Positions 1 to 11,783 of a stretch of DNA of 64,000 bases are shown in pieces (the first letter of the stretch is position 1; each line of letters starts with the position of its first letter). The translations under genes were made by a program, and so were the position numbers. Under the pieces are notes generated by a model. That model did not search any database. It was not told the origin of the DNA and saw only the letters and a program-made list of their open reading frames with translations. The stretch is from Argyresthia goedartella (lineage: Eukaryota; Arthropoda; Insecta; Lepidoptera; Argyresthiidae). Location of the stretch: the NCBI GenBank assembly GCA_949825045.1, contig OX463813.1:6014001-6078000 (forward strand), read 5' to 3'.

Positions 1-2
1 AT

Positions 3-847
3 ATGCACACCATTATGAATGTCCCGGTTATGCAACAGAAATCAGTCGCTCAAATAAAAAGATTGCACGACACAGCTCTCGAATGCCTTAACGCTATGAA
101 AAATATGGGTTCCTAAATTTTTTGGAGTTGAAATTTACAACTCTAGAAACATCGCGCAGAAAGCAGGATAATTCTACGCAAAAGAATCAAGTCACAGCTA
201 AATATCAGTCTTCAAATTATAATAACTACAAAAATGCATTTACTACAAATAGCAATGCAATTTCGCAATCGAACAGCAACAACGGAAAAATCATGTCAGC
301 AAAATACCATTGCGCATTGTGCAACAGCAGCGAGCATGGAATCTATTTTTGTAAAAGGTTTCTAGATATGCCTTCTTTCAACAGATTAATGACAGTGAAG
401 AGATTGAACCTCTGCCCTAATTGTCTTTTTAAGCATGAAAATAATTGTCTTTCAGAGAAAGTTTGTCTAGACTGTAGTCAAGTCCATAATAGTTTGTTAC
501 ACGAGGCGTTTGCGCAGTCCCTACATACGCCGTCGGACGGCTCGGGCACAAGTGGGTCACGCTGGGCGGTGACGACAAAGAGCTCTTCCAAAGCCAATGC
601 AAGCTCGGGAATTAATAACAGAAGCAGTTCACACGTATCGGTACAAAATGACCTCTATGAAGTACTTTTGCCTACCGCTCTCATCAATGTTCAGGCAGTA
701 GATGGGTCGTATATCAAGATGCGCGCCCTTTTGGATCAGGGTTCCCAAGTCTCACTCATCACGGAGAATGCAACTCAGCTCCTGAAAATACCTAGGAACA
801 AATTCAATGGTGGGGTCTCGGGAATCGGGGCAAAGGAAAGCAACTGA
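3..847 (+). pseudogene. BEL/Pao gag C-terminus and protease N-terminal part (copy 1)
   Basis: Frame 3 first reads a short stretch (about 3-113) matching the DUF1759-type gag region of the intact copy around residues 325-365. It then jumps at about 113-122 to a segment matching residues about 410 onward, so roughly 130 bp is missing. Cys/His clusters at about 310-515 match the zinc-knuckle region of BEL gag. Near 721-765 the protease motif is seen as LLDQGSQVSLI, the DQGS variant of the retroviral DTGA/DSGA active site, also present in copy 2. The frame ends at 847 with a frameshift; homology resumes at once in another frame at 853. Confidence 0.85.
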
Positions 848-852
848 AAGGG

Positions 853-2358
853 ATGATTACTATCATCTGCTCTTCAACTGCGAGCGACTTTTCATTTGAA
901 AATGATGTTTTGATTATGAAGCAGCTTATAAAAGATTTACCAAGTCAGACTATTTCCAAACCTAACTGGTCATACCTGGAGCACATCCAATTAGCTGATC
1001 CAGAATTTCATAAAAGTCGCCCTGTAGATGTTTTGCTTGGTGCCGACGAGTACTCAAATATATTAATGAGCGGGATATGCCATGTAAACCCTACCTTACC
1101 GACCGCTCAACAAACTCAGCTCGGATGGATTTTGAGTGGTAATGCAAAAACATATCAGTGCAATATAGTACTCAATGATATCGACAGTATTCAAAAATTT
1201 TGGGAGATAGAAGAAATATCCGAGCAGTCAAATCTATCTTCTGAAGATCAGCAGTGTATTGAGTATTATCAGCAAACAACATCAAGACGAGATGACGGTC
1301 GCTACGAAGTTAGGCTGCCGTTAAAATCAGATTATAGAGAGAAATTGGGCCAGTCAAAATCAAAAGCGATTGCTCAATTTTACAAGTTAGAGCAGAAACT
1401 TTCAAAACGTCCGAATATTGCGCAAAATTATAAATTATTCATTTATAAAATTATAAAATATTCATGCATCGCTTGATCATATGACACCCGCTGGCACAGT
1501 ACCTGCCAGCGGAAACAGCAGCATATTAAAATGCTATTTGCCTCACCATTGCGTCACACGCGAAGAGTCCACGACTACCAAGTTGCGTGTAGTTTTCAAT
1601 GCATCAGACAAAACTTCATCGGGGGAGAGTTTGAATGACGTAATGTGTAGGGGCCCCAATCTGCAACAAGATTTACAAAGCCTCATTATCAGCTGGAGAC
1701 AACATAAATACGTATTTAGGGCCGATATAGAAAAAATGTTTAGGCAGATATGGGTCCATCCTGAAGATCAAAGGTTGCAGATGATCATATGGAGAGATAA
1801 TCAGTACGAGAGGCTGCAAGAATATCAGTTAGCCACGGTGACTTACGGCACTAAGGCCGCTCCATTCCTCGCCATGATGACGCTTAAGCAGTTAGCTCAG
1901 GATGAACGAATGAACTATCACAGCAGTACAGCACAGAGTGTCTTGGAACAGTCATTCTACATGGACGATTTGATCCATGGTACACTCTCTATAGATACCG
2001 CCAAACAATTACAAGCCGATATGGTAAACCTGTTACAAGAAGGGGGTTTTAATCTGAGGAAGGGAAATCAAATATCCCGGAATTGCTAGAAGGCGTAGAA
2101 GCAGATCAGAATCAGCCAGAAAATTTTGACTTCAAACAAGTGGAGTCAACAAAAGCCTTAGGCCTCGGGTGGAATCCACAAAAGGATGTATTTACGTTTC
2201 AATCTGGAATATTACCATCATCTTCAAGACTGACCAAGCGCTCACTTTTATCAGACGTTTCGAAGCTTTTTGATCCCCTAGGGTGGCTAGCCCCAGTCAC
2301 TACCAAGCTGAAAATACTGTTTCAAGATGTATGGAAAGCAAAGAAACAGTGGGACTAG
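853..2358 (+). pseudogene. BEL/Pao protease C-terminus and reverse transcriptase (copy 1)
   Basis: Three frames carry one continuous homology: 853-1476 (protease C-terminal part and linker), 1481-2070 (RT) and 2083-2358 (RT C-terminus). RT landmarks are LRVVFNAS near 1585, FRADIEKMFRQ near 1720, VTYGTKAAPF near 1840 and the catalytic FYMDD near 1957-1971. The frame shifts between 1440 and 1481 and again near 2065. A TAG at 2356-2358 replaces the codon after WD, and another stop follows about 30 bp later. RT would copy element RNA into DNA in cytoplasmic particles; this copy cannot make a continuous protein. Confidence 0.85.
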
Positions 2359-2388
2359 TCCGTACCGCAAAACATCTGCGACGAATAG

Positions 2389-3228
2389 ATCAAAATTAGG
2401 AATGAGATTCAGTTAATTCAGCAGTTTGAAGTACCAAGGTGGCTGCAGACACAGGAGAAAGATCATGTTGAACTCCATGGGTACTGTGACGCTAGCACTA
2501 AAGCGTATGCGGCCGTCGTTTACTGCAAAATAAACAAGAAAAATCAGGCGACTGTCACCTTAGTAGCAGCAAAGACAAAGGTCGTTCCACTCAACAAGAA
2601 CACCTCATTGCCGCGACTAGAACTTTGTGGTACGGTTTTACTATCAAAATTAATGTCAAAAATCAAGAATTGCTTAGGAAATCATACCATAACAGTCTAT
2701 GGGTGGTCCGATTTGATGGCGGTACTTGGTTGGCTAAATGGTGATAAATGGAAGCCGTTTGTTGCCAACCGCGTTAGAGAAGTTATTAGTGCCATGCCAT
2801 CAACCTGTTGGAGATACGTCAAATCAAAGGAAAATCCAGCAGACTGCGCAAGACGAGGTATCACTGCTTCACAACTCAAGGAACACTCGTTGTGGTGGCA
2901 AGGGCCCGCTTGGCTCCCTAAATTCTGTCCGGAAAATGATGTCAAATATAAATACACTACTAATGAAGAGGCAAAGCAAGTCAAACAAGCAAGTGTGATG
3001 CAAATATCAAGTGATTGCGACACTGTAAAGCAGTTGTTGGAAAGGCAATCTTCATTAAATAAAGCAGTAAGGATATTAGCATGGGTCCTGAGATTTACAA
3101 GCAAGAAAGAAAAGCAAGACAGTACAAGAGTTGAGAATAGCAAATATGTTAATAATACAAAGCAGCCAACGGGAAATATTTTTGGACGAAATAATCAACT
3201 TATCAGAAAGCAAAGCTGTCAGCAGTAA
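2389..3228 (+). pseudogene. BEL/Pao RNase H region (copy 1)
   Basis: Same frame as the RT C-terminus after two stop codons. It carries the four RNase H landmarks in order: HGYCDAS near 2475, PRLELCG near 2612, YGWSDLMAVLGWL near 2698 and ENPADCARRG near 2830. RNase H degrades the RNA of the RNA:DNA hybrid during reverse transcription. The acidic residues are still readable, so inactivation comes from stops and frameshifts rather than active-site loss. The frame ends at 3228 after a shift near 3170, where the integrase frame takes over. Confidence 0.8.
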
Positions 3229-4693
3229 AAGCAAAATAGTTAGTTTGAGTCCTATATTAGATGAAAATGGCATTCTACGAGTCGGGGGTAGGTTGAGACA
3301 TGCGAACCTGAACCCTGAGATGAAACACCCTACCATGATCCCAAGCAACACGAGACTAGCAGATCTTATCATCGATCATGCCCACAAAATAACATATCAT
3401 GGTGGTGCTCGTATAACCACAGCTTTTATCAGACAGAAATATTGGCTTCTGGGTGGCAACAATGCCACTAAAAAACGACTACGCTTGTGCGTTAAATGCA
3501 GAAAACACAGCCCCATTCTTCACCCTCAGTTAATGGGAGACTTACCATCAGCCCGCACCAACCCATCGCGCCCATTTTATCACTGTGGCGTCGATTACAC
3601 TGGCCATGTCAACGTCAAAGCCAACAAGGGCCGTGGTATCAAGACCACGAAGGGATACGTGGCAGTGTTCGTGTGTATGGCTACTAAAGCCGTACACCTA
3701 CAGCTAGTCTCCGATTTAACAACGTCGGCCTTTATTGCTGCATTAAAAAGATTAACCGCTAGGAGGGGCCAGCCAGGGCATCTCTACAGTGACCAGGGGT
3801 CGAACTTTATAGGAGCCAATAAAGTTCTGAAACAAGAATTCGGAGCACTTCAAGAACTATTTAATCAAGAATTTCGGGCAGAGGTAGCAAACATGGGCAT
3901 CGAATGGCACTTCAACGCACCCTCCTGGCCCTCAGCAGGTGGGCTCTGGGTGGCTGCAGTAAAAAGCCTAAAACACCATCTGAAACGAGTGATAGGTGAT
4001 CAGAACCTGACTTACGAAGAGTTTACCACGCTCCTAAGCCAACTTAAAGGATGCCTAAATTCACGCCCACTCTGCACATTGACAGAAGACCCCGACGACT
4101 TAAATTTCTTAACACCATCCCACTTTTTGGCAAGCGGTCCCATTTTGACCCTGTATGATACTGAGAAAGATCTAAGAACAAGGTGGCATCTTACTCAGAA
4201 GACATTCCGTGATATTTGGAGTCGTTGGCGTGACGAATATTTAACACAACTCTCATCACGAAGCAAGTGGCGTCAGACTCACCCCAATATCAAGTTAGAT
4301 GACGTAGTAATAATCAAGGACGAAAACCTCCCCCCAAGAAAATGGGTCTTAGGCCGTGTAGTACAACTGCATCCCGGCGGAGATGGTTTAGTGAGAGTTG
4401 TAACCCTGAAAACGAAGAGCGGCTTCATGAAAAGACCCGTTATCAAACTTGCGATTCTACCAGTCAATCAGAATGAAGAGCTAAAACCTAATCCTAAATC
4501 AAGAATCAGAAAGACATCATCAGTCTTATCATCTGTACTCATGGCCCTATTTTTCATGTTTTTAGCAGTACCATCTATAAACTGCGCCTACAGTATATCT
4601 CCACTACAAAACAACAACACCCTGTATTTCGATCGTATTAATAACATGAATTTAATTCGAGACGATTGGCGCCTAGTTGTCTATTATGTATGA
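3131..4693 (+). pseudogene. BEL/Pao integrase with lost catalytic Glu, running into env (copy 1)
   Basis: An open frame of 520 codons. An HHCC zinc-binding region (YHGG followed by CVKCRKH) lies at about 3380-3505. The DDE core follows: VDYTG near 3590 and LYSDQGSNF near 3784 provide both Asp residues. At codon 3950-3952 the expected Glu of GGLWEAAVK is GTG (Val), so the DDE triad is broken; copy 2 has GAG at the matching site. A C-terminal integrase domain (RKWVLGRV) is seen near 4340. The same frame then enters env: a hydrophobic segment (MALFFMFLAVP) at about 4540-4575 acts as signal or membrane anchor. The frame ends at 4693 by frameshift. Confidence 0.88.
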
Positions 4694-4977
4694 TATTCAA
4701 CCTTATCAAGAAGGAATTATGGCGCTTGAAAAGTACATAACATACTTGAGTAATATGTGCAGAAAAACACAGTTGCAGTCACATTGCGAAGGCATCATGT
4801 TACAGCTGCGTCATGAGGCCACTGAACTTCAATATTATTATGATATCAATATGAATCATAATTCCCAAACGTTGCTTCGTCGGCGGCGCCGTGGCCTGGT
4901 CAATGGAATAGGATATATTGCTAACAGCCTGTTCGGCGTCCTGGATGAGCGTTTTGCGGAAAAATATGAGCAAGATA
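4677..4977 (+). pseudogene. BEL/Pao env, first part, up to the mariner insertion
   Basis: Continues env homology in a new frame after the shift near 4680. A polybasic run (LLRRRRRG, 4876-4899) lies just before a glycine-rich hydrophobic stretch (LVNGIGYIANSLFG). This arrangement is expected for a furin-type cleavage site followed by a fusion peptide in insect retroelement and baculovirus F-type envelope proteins. Function is inferred from arrangement only. The mariner at 4978 interrupts the gene; homology resumes at 6267 in the same order as in copy 2. Confidence 0.8.
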
Positions 4978-6264
4978 CATAGTCAGGTCATAAGTTCTGT
5001 CACATGTGCAATATGAAATAATTTAGACATGTTTATTATTTATGTAAACATTTATATAGCAAAATGAACTTAATAAAACATAGATTCTTATGGACCCCCG
5101 CGATTTTGAATACAGGCCTTTATTCTGCGCGGCCAGTCGTCTATCGCAGCACGAACGAGGTCCATGTCAATATCGGCGGCTGCCTTAATCAAGGATGCCT
5201 TGAGTGACTCCAAATCAGGATGAGGCTTTGAGCAGGCCTTTTCCTCCAAGTGTTGCCATATCTTGTAATCCAACGGACTCAAATCTGGACTGGAGGAGGG
5301 CCAGTCTTCGTGCCGGATGAAGTCGATTTCACACGCCGCCAGCCAGTCATGTGTGCTTTTCGCTCTATGAGCTGGCGCAGAATCTTGTTGGAATACCCAG
5401 TGCCTGTTATTAAACATGGTATGAGAAACAGGTTCCACAAGGTTCTTGAGGACTGTATTTTGATACACAACTGCATTCGTTTTTACGCCTTTCTCACAAA
5501 AATGTACCTCAGTTAAGCCCCAATAAGAGACTCCCAACCAAACCATGAGCGAGGATGGAAAATGACCTCTTTGGACACGCGGAATACGGTTGCTCGCTTC
5601 TTCACTGCTGTGTGCGTACACTTTATCATTTTGTTTGTTGTAGCTCTCTTCCACGGTGAAAATTTTTTCATCCGAAAAATAATTTCCCGATGCTTTTTTC
5701 CCGCGTACCGCTTCAACAAAGCGCGGCATCTCTTCAGTCTCAGGTCCATTAAACGAGCGTCCAAACGATGTCCTGTTTTTCTTCGATATGCCCTAAGCCC
5801 TAAGTCTTCGTTTAACACCCTTTTCACCGTGGTCCTGCTTAACCCCATCTGAAGGGCCAAAAGTTTCTGCTTACGTATGGGATTTCTTTGAATTCGCGCC
5901 TTCACAGCTTTTATTACTGCTGGAGTCCTAACAAAGCGAGGGCGACCACTTCTTGACCTGTCATCTATACTAGAGTCTTCATTGTATCGTTTTATGGTAC
6001 GATAAACGAATCTTTTGGTTATATTCAAATTTTTCAGTAAGTCGAAAATCTGAATTGGCTCTTAACCGCAACGATGCAACGCAATAACTGCGACACGGTC
6101 TTCTTTAAGTGTCCACTCCATATTTAAAAATGAGGAAAATTCTAAAAAGTACACATTTTTATTTTCATGAAAAATTCGAAATTCGAATTCAATAAACTTT
6201 TTTGTGGCCAGCGTTCTAAATTCAAAAGTTTTTATTGTGTGACAGAACTTATGACCTGACTGTG
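4978..6264 (-). mobile_element. DD37D mariner/Tc1-superfamily transposon inserted in BEL env
   Basis: Bounded by 27-bp terminal inverted repeats (4978-5004 and 6238-6264) sharing the core AGTCAGGTCATAAGTTCTGT, with TA at 4976-4977 and 6265-6266, the TA duplication of the superfamily. The length is 1287 bp, normal for mariner. Removing the element and one TA rejoins the env homology, so it is younger than the BEL copy. A sister copy is at 10595-11539 on the opposite strand. Confidence 0.95.
5088..6121 (-). pseudogene. Mariner-type transposase, one nonsense codon and one frameshift
   Basis: The start is the ATG at 6121-6119 (MEWTLKEDR), shared with the sister copy. After 19 codons a TAA replaces the TAC seen in the sister. 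The same frame continues through the paired helix-turn-helix DNA-binding region, including RSRSGRPR, down to about 5700, where a frameshift moves it to the frame of 5729-5088. Catalytic residues are visible: SDEKIF (D codon 5672-5670), QQDSAPAH (5384-5382) and SPLDYKIW (5270-5268). The last two Asp are separated by 37 residues, giving DD37D, known for the maT and mori-like mariner groups. The protein would cut and rejoin the element at TA sites; this copy is only lightly damaged. Confidence 0.9.
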
Positions 6265-6266
6265 TA

Positions 6267-7767
6267 TAAACCTTATCAAGACGAATCAGCACCACCTTGC
6301 AACACTCTGGAAAAATCAAACTTCGGTAGTGGAAGCAGAGTTTAACATGCTGAAACGAACAGAAGGCATGATGGACAAACTTAACGATATCGAAAATGCC
6401 GTTGAGCAGATAAAATCAGGAGTAAAGAATGTCTCGCTTATCAGTGATTTTTTTGTCAACGGCTATGATTGCAAACAATATTTTAATCAGTTTAAAAAAT
6501 ATTCATCAGATGTTACTTGACGCCGTGACAAATATTTATAATGGCAAATTCAATTTCCATTTACTTACCCCGGATCAGTTACGACATGAGCTTGGTGTGA
6601 TATCTGAGCAGCTCCCAAAGGACTTGTCGTTACCAATCAAGAAAACAGACAGTTTATCAGAGATATATAACTTACTACAAGTGCGTGCAAGAGTTACAGC
6701 CAACTTTATAATATTTGAAATTAAAATACCCCTCATTGGGGACGATACATATGAAATTTCAAAGGTCATTCCGATTCCCCAACTGATAGGCAATAAAGAG
6801 ATAACAATAGTCCCAGTGTCGAATTACGTCGCAGTTGATCTGCGGCGGGATGCGTTCATTGAAATATATACATATGCAGGAGATAAGGTCTTGCTTACAT
6901 AAAGATCCAAAAAATATTCTATGCCATATCAAGAGGCCGATTCATATCATCAAGGACGAAAAAAGTTTCTGTGAAGTATTATCAAACACAAGAAGATGTA
7001 ATACGATAACACGACCCTGCAGCAATCAATGGATAGAGTTAAACAAAGTAAATTCCTACATCTATTTTTGTTGTCAGCAGTGTCAATTGAAACTCGTATG
7101 TGGCGATCAGATTACCCCACTCACAATGACTCACGTTGGGTTCTTCAATATAGATCAAGGATGCGTTATCAAAACAGCTGATTTCTGTATGTATTCACAT
7201 AGACACGAAGTCACTCAGATTAATGTAAGTGCTAAAATAGAATTACCAGCGATTTCACAGATAAATCATATTATCAATATATCATTACCAGATCCATCGA
7301 CATCCAACGTGGACAGAGTCGATTCAAAATATAATCAGAAGGAGCTTCAAAATATCGAACAGAATATTGAAATCATGAAACAAAGTGAGCCTCTAGCAGT
7401 CGGAGTTTCGTCCAACGATATCCATCATTATGCAGCGATATATATATTGTTCGCCCTGGGAGCAGTTATCGTCGTGGCGTGGGCGTGGCGGCGCTTCAGT
7501 TGCCTGCTCACGACTGCCCCCGCCGCGGCCGCAGCGGAGCCACCGGCGGCTTCTTCCGCGTCGGCAGCGTCCACCAGTGTACAGTGCACCGAACATTACA
7601 GTGAATTAAGTGAATTCACAAAGAGAAGTGCGCGTGTGCCGGGACCAGCCAAACGCACTCTTTTTACTAACGAGCAAAGTGCGCGAGTGTTGATGAAAGA
7701 CACTTGTTCCTCCTCAATAGTGAATCGACCAGTTTTTAAAATATCTGAAGTACATGTAGATTCTTAG
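6267..7767 (+). pseudogene. BEL/Pao env, second part, after the mariner insertion
   Basis: Env homology resumes directly after the TA duplication. It passes through three frames: to 6520, 6429-6902 and 6835-7767. It includes a heptad-like helical region after the fusion peptide (about 6300-6500), the conserved IKIPLIGDDTYEI block near 6720, Cys-rich blocks at 7000-7190, and a C-terminal membrane segment (YAAIYILFALGAVIVVAWAW, about 7429-7488). The cytoplasmic tail at 7500-7570 is Ala/Pro-rich and strikingly GC-rich compared with the AT-rich surroundings. The same kind of tail is found in copy 2, so it belongs to the gene. Confidence 0.82.
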
Positions 7768-7950
7768 TTTTTACCATGTTATGATCGTTTTATTTAAAAA
7801 ATTGTGTATTGAATCAGTAAATTGGACAATATTTTAATCATAAGCTACTAACAAAATGAAATATTTTAGTCATAAGCTATAAATTGTTCTATCGTCATGT
7901 ATCATATCAGCATTCATCTTTACTAACCCCATTTTTCTCGCCCGGGAATA

Positions 7951-8200
7951 TGTACGAGCTAAAACACGTACATGAGCAGAATTACCATTTATATAAATTC
8001 AGTCAATTTTGCACTTCTTGTAATTTCCTACATTTTAGGTCAGTTCGTGTATAGCCATCAAGCGAGCGTCGCGTTCTCACTCTCATTTACTCACTACATC
8101 ATCCATCATACTTCTACCAGTCTTTCAATACAGTTTTACTAACAGTTTATCAGTCTTTCAGTCATATCAGTCTCATAGCTCCGGACACCCCGGAACACAA
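7951..8200 (+). repeat. Probable 3' LTR of BEL/Pao copy 1
   Basis: At 7951 the sequence TGTACGAGCT follows CCCGGGAATA. The matching position in copy 2 reads CCCCGGAATA followed by its LTR start TGTACGATT, so the LTR start is well supported by alignment. The 3' end cannot be fixed because the partner LTR is outside the window; ACACA at about 8196-8200 is a guess from the usual TG...CA ends. Confidence 0.6.
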
Positions 8201-8744
8201 CTTAAGCAGCAGTTTGTGTCTTCGGATACTCACCGAAACACCAGTACAATGTTTGGGATCGTGTTTGATTCTAAGTTGCTTGATAACTGCCTTAAAAATG
8301 GGATGTCTGCAAGATATGTGTTCAACGTTGTACTGAAGGATCTTTTCAGATTTCTTGAGTTGGAAGCCTCGTAAGGAGATCTGAAATTAATTTCGGAGTT
8401 GTGAGTGAGAAATATCACAAAATACATACAAAGAGTCAAGCCTTTTCTCATACAATTAATAAGGCTAAGATATCGAAATTTTGCCACTTAGTATTGAAGC
8501 CAGGTTTGTGGACTTTACACCATTTGTTTCGTTTTCATAGTCACAGAATTAACGAATTTATGACCATAAACATATCGGACAATTCCGAAACGCTTTCTAA
8601 ATTTGTCATATGGCATCGGCGTTTATGATGATGTCACTTTTCGACTCTCATTTAGTCTGACTTCGGCCGGCCCCTGGGCCCTCGGAGACGTAAAAAGTGA
8701 TTTCTTTTTCTTTGTAAGTTCTTACAATAGTTTTTGTTGTTGTA
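8201..8744. other. No gene recognised
   Basis: AT-rich sequence between the BEL LTR and a minus-strand LINE remnant. Short open stretches exist on both strands but none shows a known motif or homology to other parts of the window. The part closest to 8744 could be 3' UTR of the neighbouring LINE. Confidence 0.5.
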
Positions 8745-9632
8745 GAATTCAAAAATATAAAATGACGAGTGTCTTAGAGTATAATATAGCATAGATATAT
8801 CTGGAAAGGGAGAAATAGTGCTTCTTTAGCCGGTTTTTGAATATATTTAGAGATTCCCTGATAGTGCAAGGATGCTCATTCCACAGTCGTTCTAAACCCG
8901 TGCTCGTATGCTGCAGTGGAGCGATCTGGAGCTTTGAGCATAGACGCCATATGAGTTCTCCGAGGCCTGCTTGAAGAAAGAAATTCGAAGTGATCACGCA
9001 GTAACTTAGGGTAACGAAGGTTCCACAAATTATTATAAAAGAAACACAGGATATGAGAGTCCCGTCAAAGCCGAGTCGTTAGCCACTTCAGCTCCCTGCG
9101 ATGCTGAGATACGTGGTCATACTTGCGCAGTCGGAAGATGAACCGAATCCCGAGATTTTGAAGTCGTTCGAGTTTGTTCAGGTGTTCTTCATTTGCGCTG
9201 ACCCAGCAAACATCAGCATAATCAATGAGGGGAAGAAGAAGGGACTGAGCGAGAGTTATTTTGGTCTGGGGAGGAAGAAAGTTCTGACGAGAATGAAAGG
9301 TTGCGTAAACTCGCCTGCTGACCTCATTAACATGCATTGACCAAGACAATTAATTATTATCGAAGATCACAACCAGGTTTTTAGCTTTATCGCTGTACAT
9401 GACAACAGTACCGAAATAAGTTACAGAAGGGACAGACAATTGCTGCGACGTGTTTAATGAGTGTCTGGTGCCTATAATCATGGTCTGGGACTTATTCGGA
9501 TTAACCAGCAACCCAAATGACGATGCCAATCTACTAATACCAGCCAAGTCAGCGTTGAGCGCCTCCACAGCGGAATTTATACCATCAGGAGAGAAGTTAC
9601 GATAGATCTGATGGTCATAAGATGATAAGAAG
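8745..9632 (-). pseudogene. LINE remnant A: C-terminal reverse transcriptase, minus strand
   Basis: Minus-strand frames match the plus-strand LINE at 18056-19313 along its length. Visible blocks are VEALNADL near 9570, LLVNPNKSQ near 9500, VSRRVYATFHS near 9310, LLPLIDYADVCW near 9215, LERLQNLGIRFIF near 9160 and RLWNEHPCTIRE near 8880, ending YFSLS near 8805. Several frameshifts break it. The YADD-containing turn seen in the 18-kb copy is missing at about 9625, where the element is truncated against LINE remnant B. The clade is probably CR1/jockey-like, judged from the RT C-terminal motifs only. Confidence 0.82.
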
Positions 9633-10594
9633 AAGAAAGGACACCGGATATGGAATTGATAAATATTGAGAACAGAAGAGGAGAGAGAATGCCAACAAGA
9701 CAATTTACTTTCAAATATAAGCAACCAAAATTCGACAAATTTTTGAATCACTGTAATGAACAAGAAACATTTAAAACCATAAGGTCCTTGCATAATACAA
9801 ATGCAACAGGATATGTCGAAATTGATACAAAAATCTTTGAGTATGCTGCAAATGAACTGACTCCAGTTTTAACATACCTGGAAAATAAATCATTAGAAGA
9901 AAGAATTTTACCTGATAAACTAAAGATATAAATCGTGAAAAAAAGATTAGATTTAAAAGATAAAAGATTAAAAAAGATGACAAGAAAAATATGAGTAAAT
10001 ACCGACCAGTTACATTCGTAACAATCCTATGAAAAGTTTTTGAAAAGATTTTTCATAGTAGACTGTCAGGATTACAGAAAAAAATCAAATTTTGAAACTG
10101 ATATAAATAATAATTGTATTATTTATATCAGTTTCAAAACATAGTTAATTGGTTATAGATAAATAATTTATGCGTAAATATTGACAAAACATCATAGATG
10201 ACATTTTTTAATAGAATAAGGCCTGACATTAATGTATATATCAAATTATGACAACACTGAAATTAAAGAATCCCATAGTTTTTTTAGGTATAACTCTCGA
10301 TTCCCAACTGTTATGGAAGCCACACATAGCCAATGCAATAAAAAAAATAACAGCGTCGTATTTGTGCTCTATAGGCTAGTGAAGATTGCTAGACACCAAT
10401 CTGCTACGCTGGCATACCATAGCTTTGTGGTATCTGCTTTGTGTTATGGCATAGTTGTTTGGGGAAACTCTGTTTATATCGCCAAGATATTATAAGCCAG
10501 AGATGTATCTGAGCTATATGTGGAAAGAGCCCTATCGAATCATGCAGACCCCTTTTTACTAAATTAAATTTTTCAACACTAAAAGGAATATATA

Positions 10595-11539
10595 CACAGT
10601 CAGGTCATAAGTTCTGTCACACAATAAAAACTTTTGAATTTAGAACGCTGGCCACAAAAAAGTTTATTGAATTCGAATTTCGAATTTTTCATGAAAATAA
10701 AAATGTGTACTAATTAGAATTTTCCTCATTTTTAAATATGGAGTGGACACTTAAAGAAGACCGTGTCGCAGTTATTGCGTTGCATCGTTGCGGTTACGCG
10801 CCAATTCAGATTTTCAACTTACTGAAAAATTTGAATATAACCAAAATCGTTTATGAGAGAGATGTGGAAGAGAGCTACAACAAACAAAATGATAATGTGT
10901 ACGCACACAGCAGTGAAGAAGCGAGCAACCGTATTCCGCGTGTCCAACGAGGTCATTTTCCATCCTCGCTCATGGTTTGGTTGGGATTCTCTTATTGGGG
11001 CTTAACTGAGGTACATTTTTGTGAGAAAGGCGTAAAAACGAATGCAGTTGTGTATCAAAATACAGTCCTCAAGAACCTTGTGGAACCTGTTTCTCATACC
11101 ATGTTTAATAACAGGCACTGGGTATTCCAACAAGATTCTGCGCCAGCTCATAGAGCGAAAAGCACACAAGACTACCTGGCGGCGCGTGAAATCGACTTCA
11201 TCCGGCACGAAGACTGGCCCTCCTCCAGTCCAGATTTGAGTCCGTTAGATTACAAGATATGGCAACACTTGGCGGAAAAGGCCTGCTCAAAGCCTCATCC
11301 TGTTTGGAGTCACTCAAGGCATCCTTGATTAAGGCAGCCGCCGATATTGACATGGACCTCGTTCGTGCTGCGATAGACGACTGGCCGCGCAGAATAAAGG
11401 CCTATATTCAAAATCGCGGGGGTCCATAAGAATCTATGTTTTATTAAGTTCATTTTGCTATATAAATGTTTACATAAATAATAAACATGTCTAAATTATT
11501 TCATATTTCACATGTGACAGAACTTATGACCTGACTATG
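10595..11539 (+). mobile_element. DD37D mariner, internally deleted sister copy
   Basis: 27-bp inverted repeats at 10595-10621 and 11513-11539 match those of the 4978-6264 copy, flanked by TA at 10593-10594 and 11540-11541. The length is 945 bp against 1287 bp, so about 340 bp is missing. It lies inside LINE remnant B. Confidence 0.95.
10738..11427 (+). pseudogene. Internally deleted mariner transposase
   Basis: Starts MEWTLKEDR at 10738 and reads through the position where the sister copy has its nonsense codon. It then jumps near 10850 from the first helix-turn-helix to a segment past the first catalytic block. The DNA-binding domain and the first Asp (SDEKIF) are therefore missing. The second and third Asp remain (QQDSAPAH near 11133, LDYKIW near 11247) with the same 37-residue spacing. 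A frameshift near 11300 ends the main frame at 11328, while the C-terminal homology continues to the QNRGGP terminus at about 11427 in another frame. It cannot make active transposase but keeps both ends. Confidence 0.9.
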
Positions 11540-11783
11540 TATTTATGAAGTTTGTATCTTTGTAAGACAAAATATGGATATTTTTACCAGTAAATCCAGT
11601 ATATGTATCTTTAAGACCAGGTATCCCAATAAGTTAGCGTTTCCGATAGCACATACAGCTCTTCTTAAACGGAACTGTTACTGTACCGATACCACAGATA
11701 TCTCAACATAGGAGATAGGGCGTTCAGCCTATTTTGTATACAAACCGATTGTCGCAAGCTGAATTCACGCTTAAAATGTATCA

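Larger units (their letters stand above)
1..8200 (+). mobile_element. Decayed env-bearing BEL/Pao retrotransposon (copy 1), cut by the window start
   Basis: The order gag C-terminus, protease, RT, RNase H, integrase, env, LTR can be followed on the plus strand, parallel to the intact element at 47277-55822. The two are clearly homologous at protein level but belong to different families, because their LTR sequences do not match. The window begins inside gag, so the 5' LTR and gag N-terminus are not visible. The frame is broken by many frameshifts and stops, and a mariner (4978-6264) sits in env. The right end near 8200 is approximate. Confidence 0.9.

Noticed and set aside
2697..3143. 148-codon minus-strand open frame opposite the RNase H region
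   Set aside because: It is the antisense shadow of BEL/Pao pol, with no motif of its own.
7393..7596. Arg/Gly-rich minus-strand frame
   Set aside because: Antisense of the GC-rich env tail; composition artefact.
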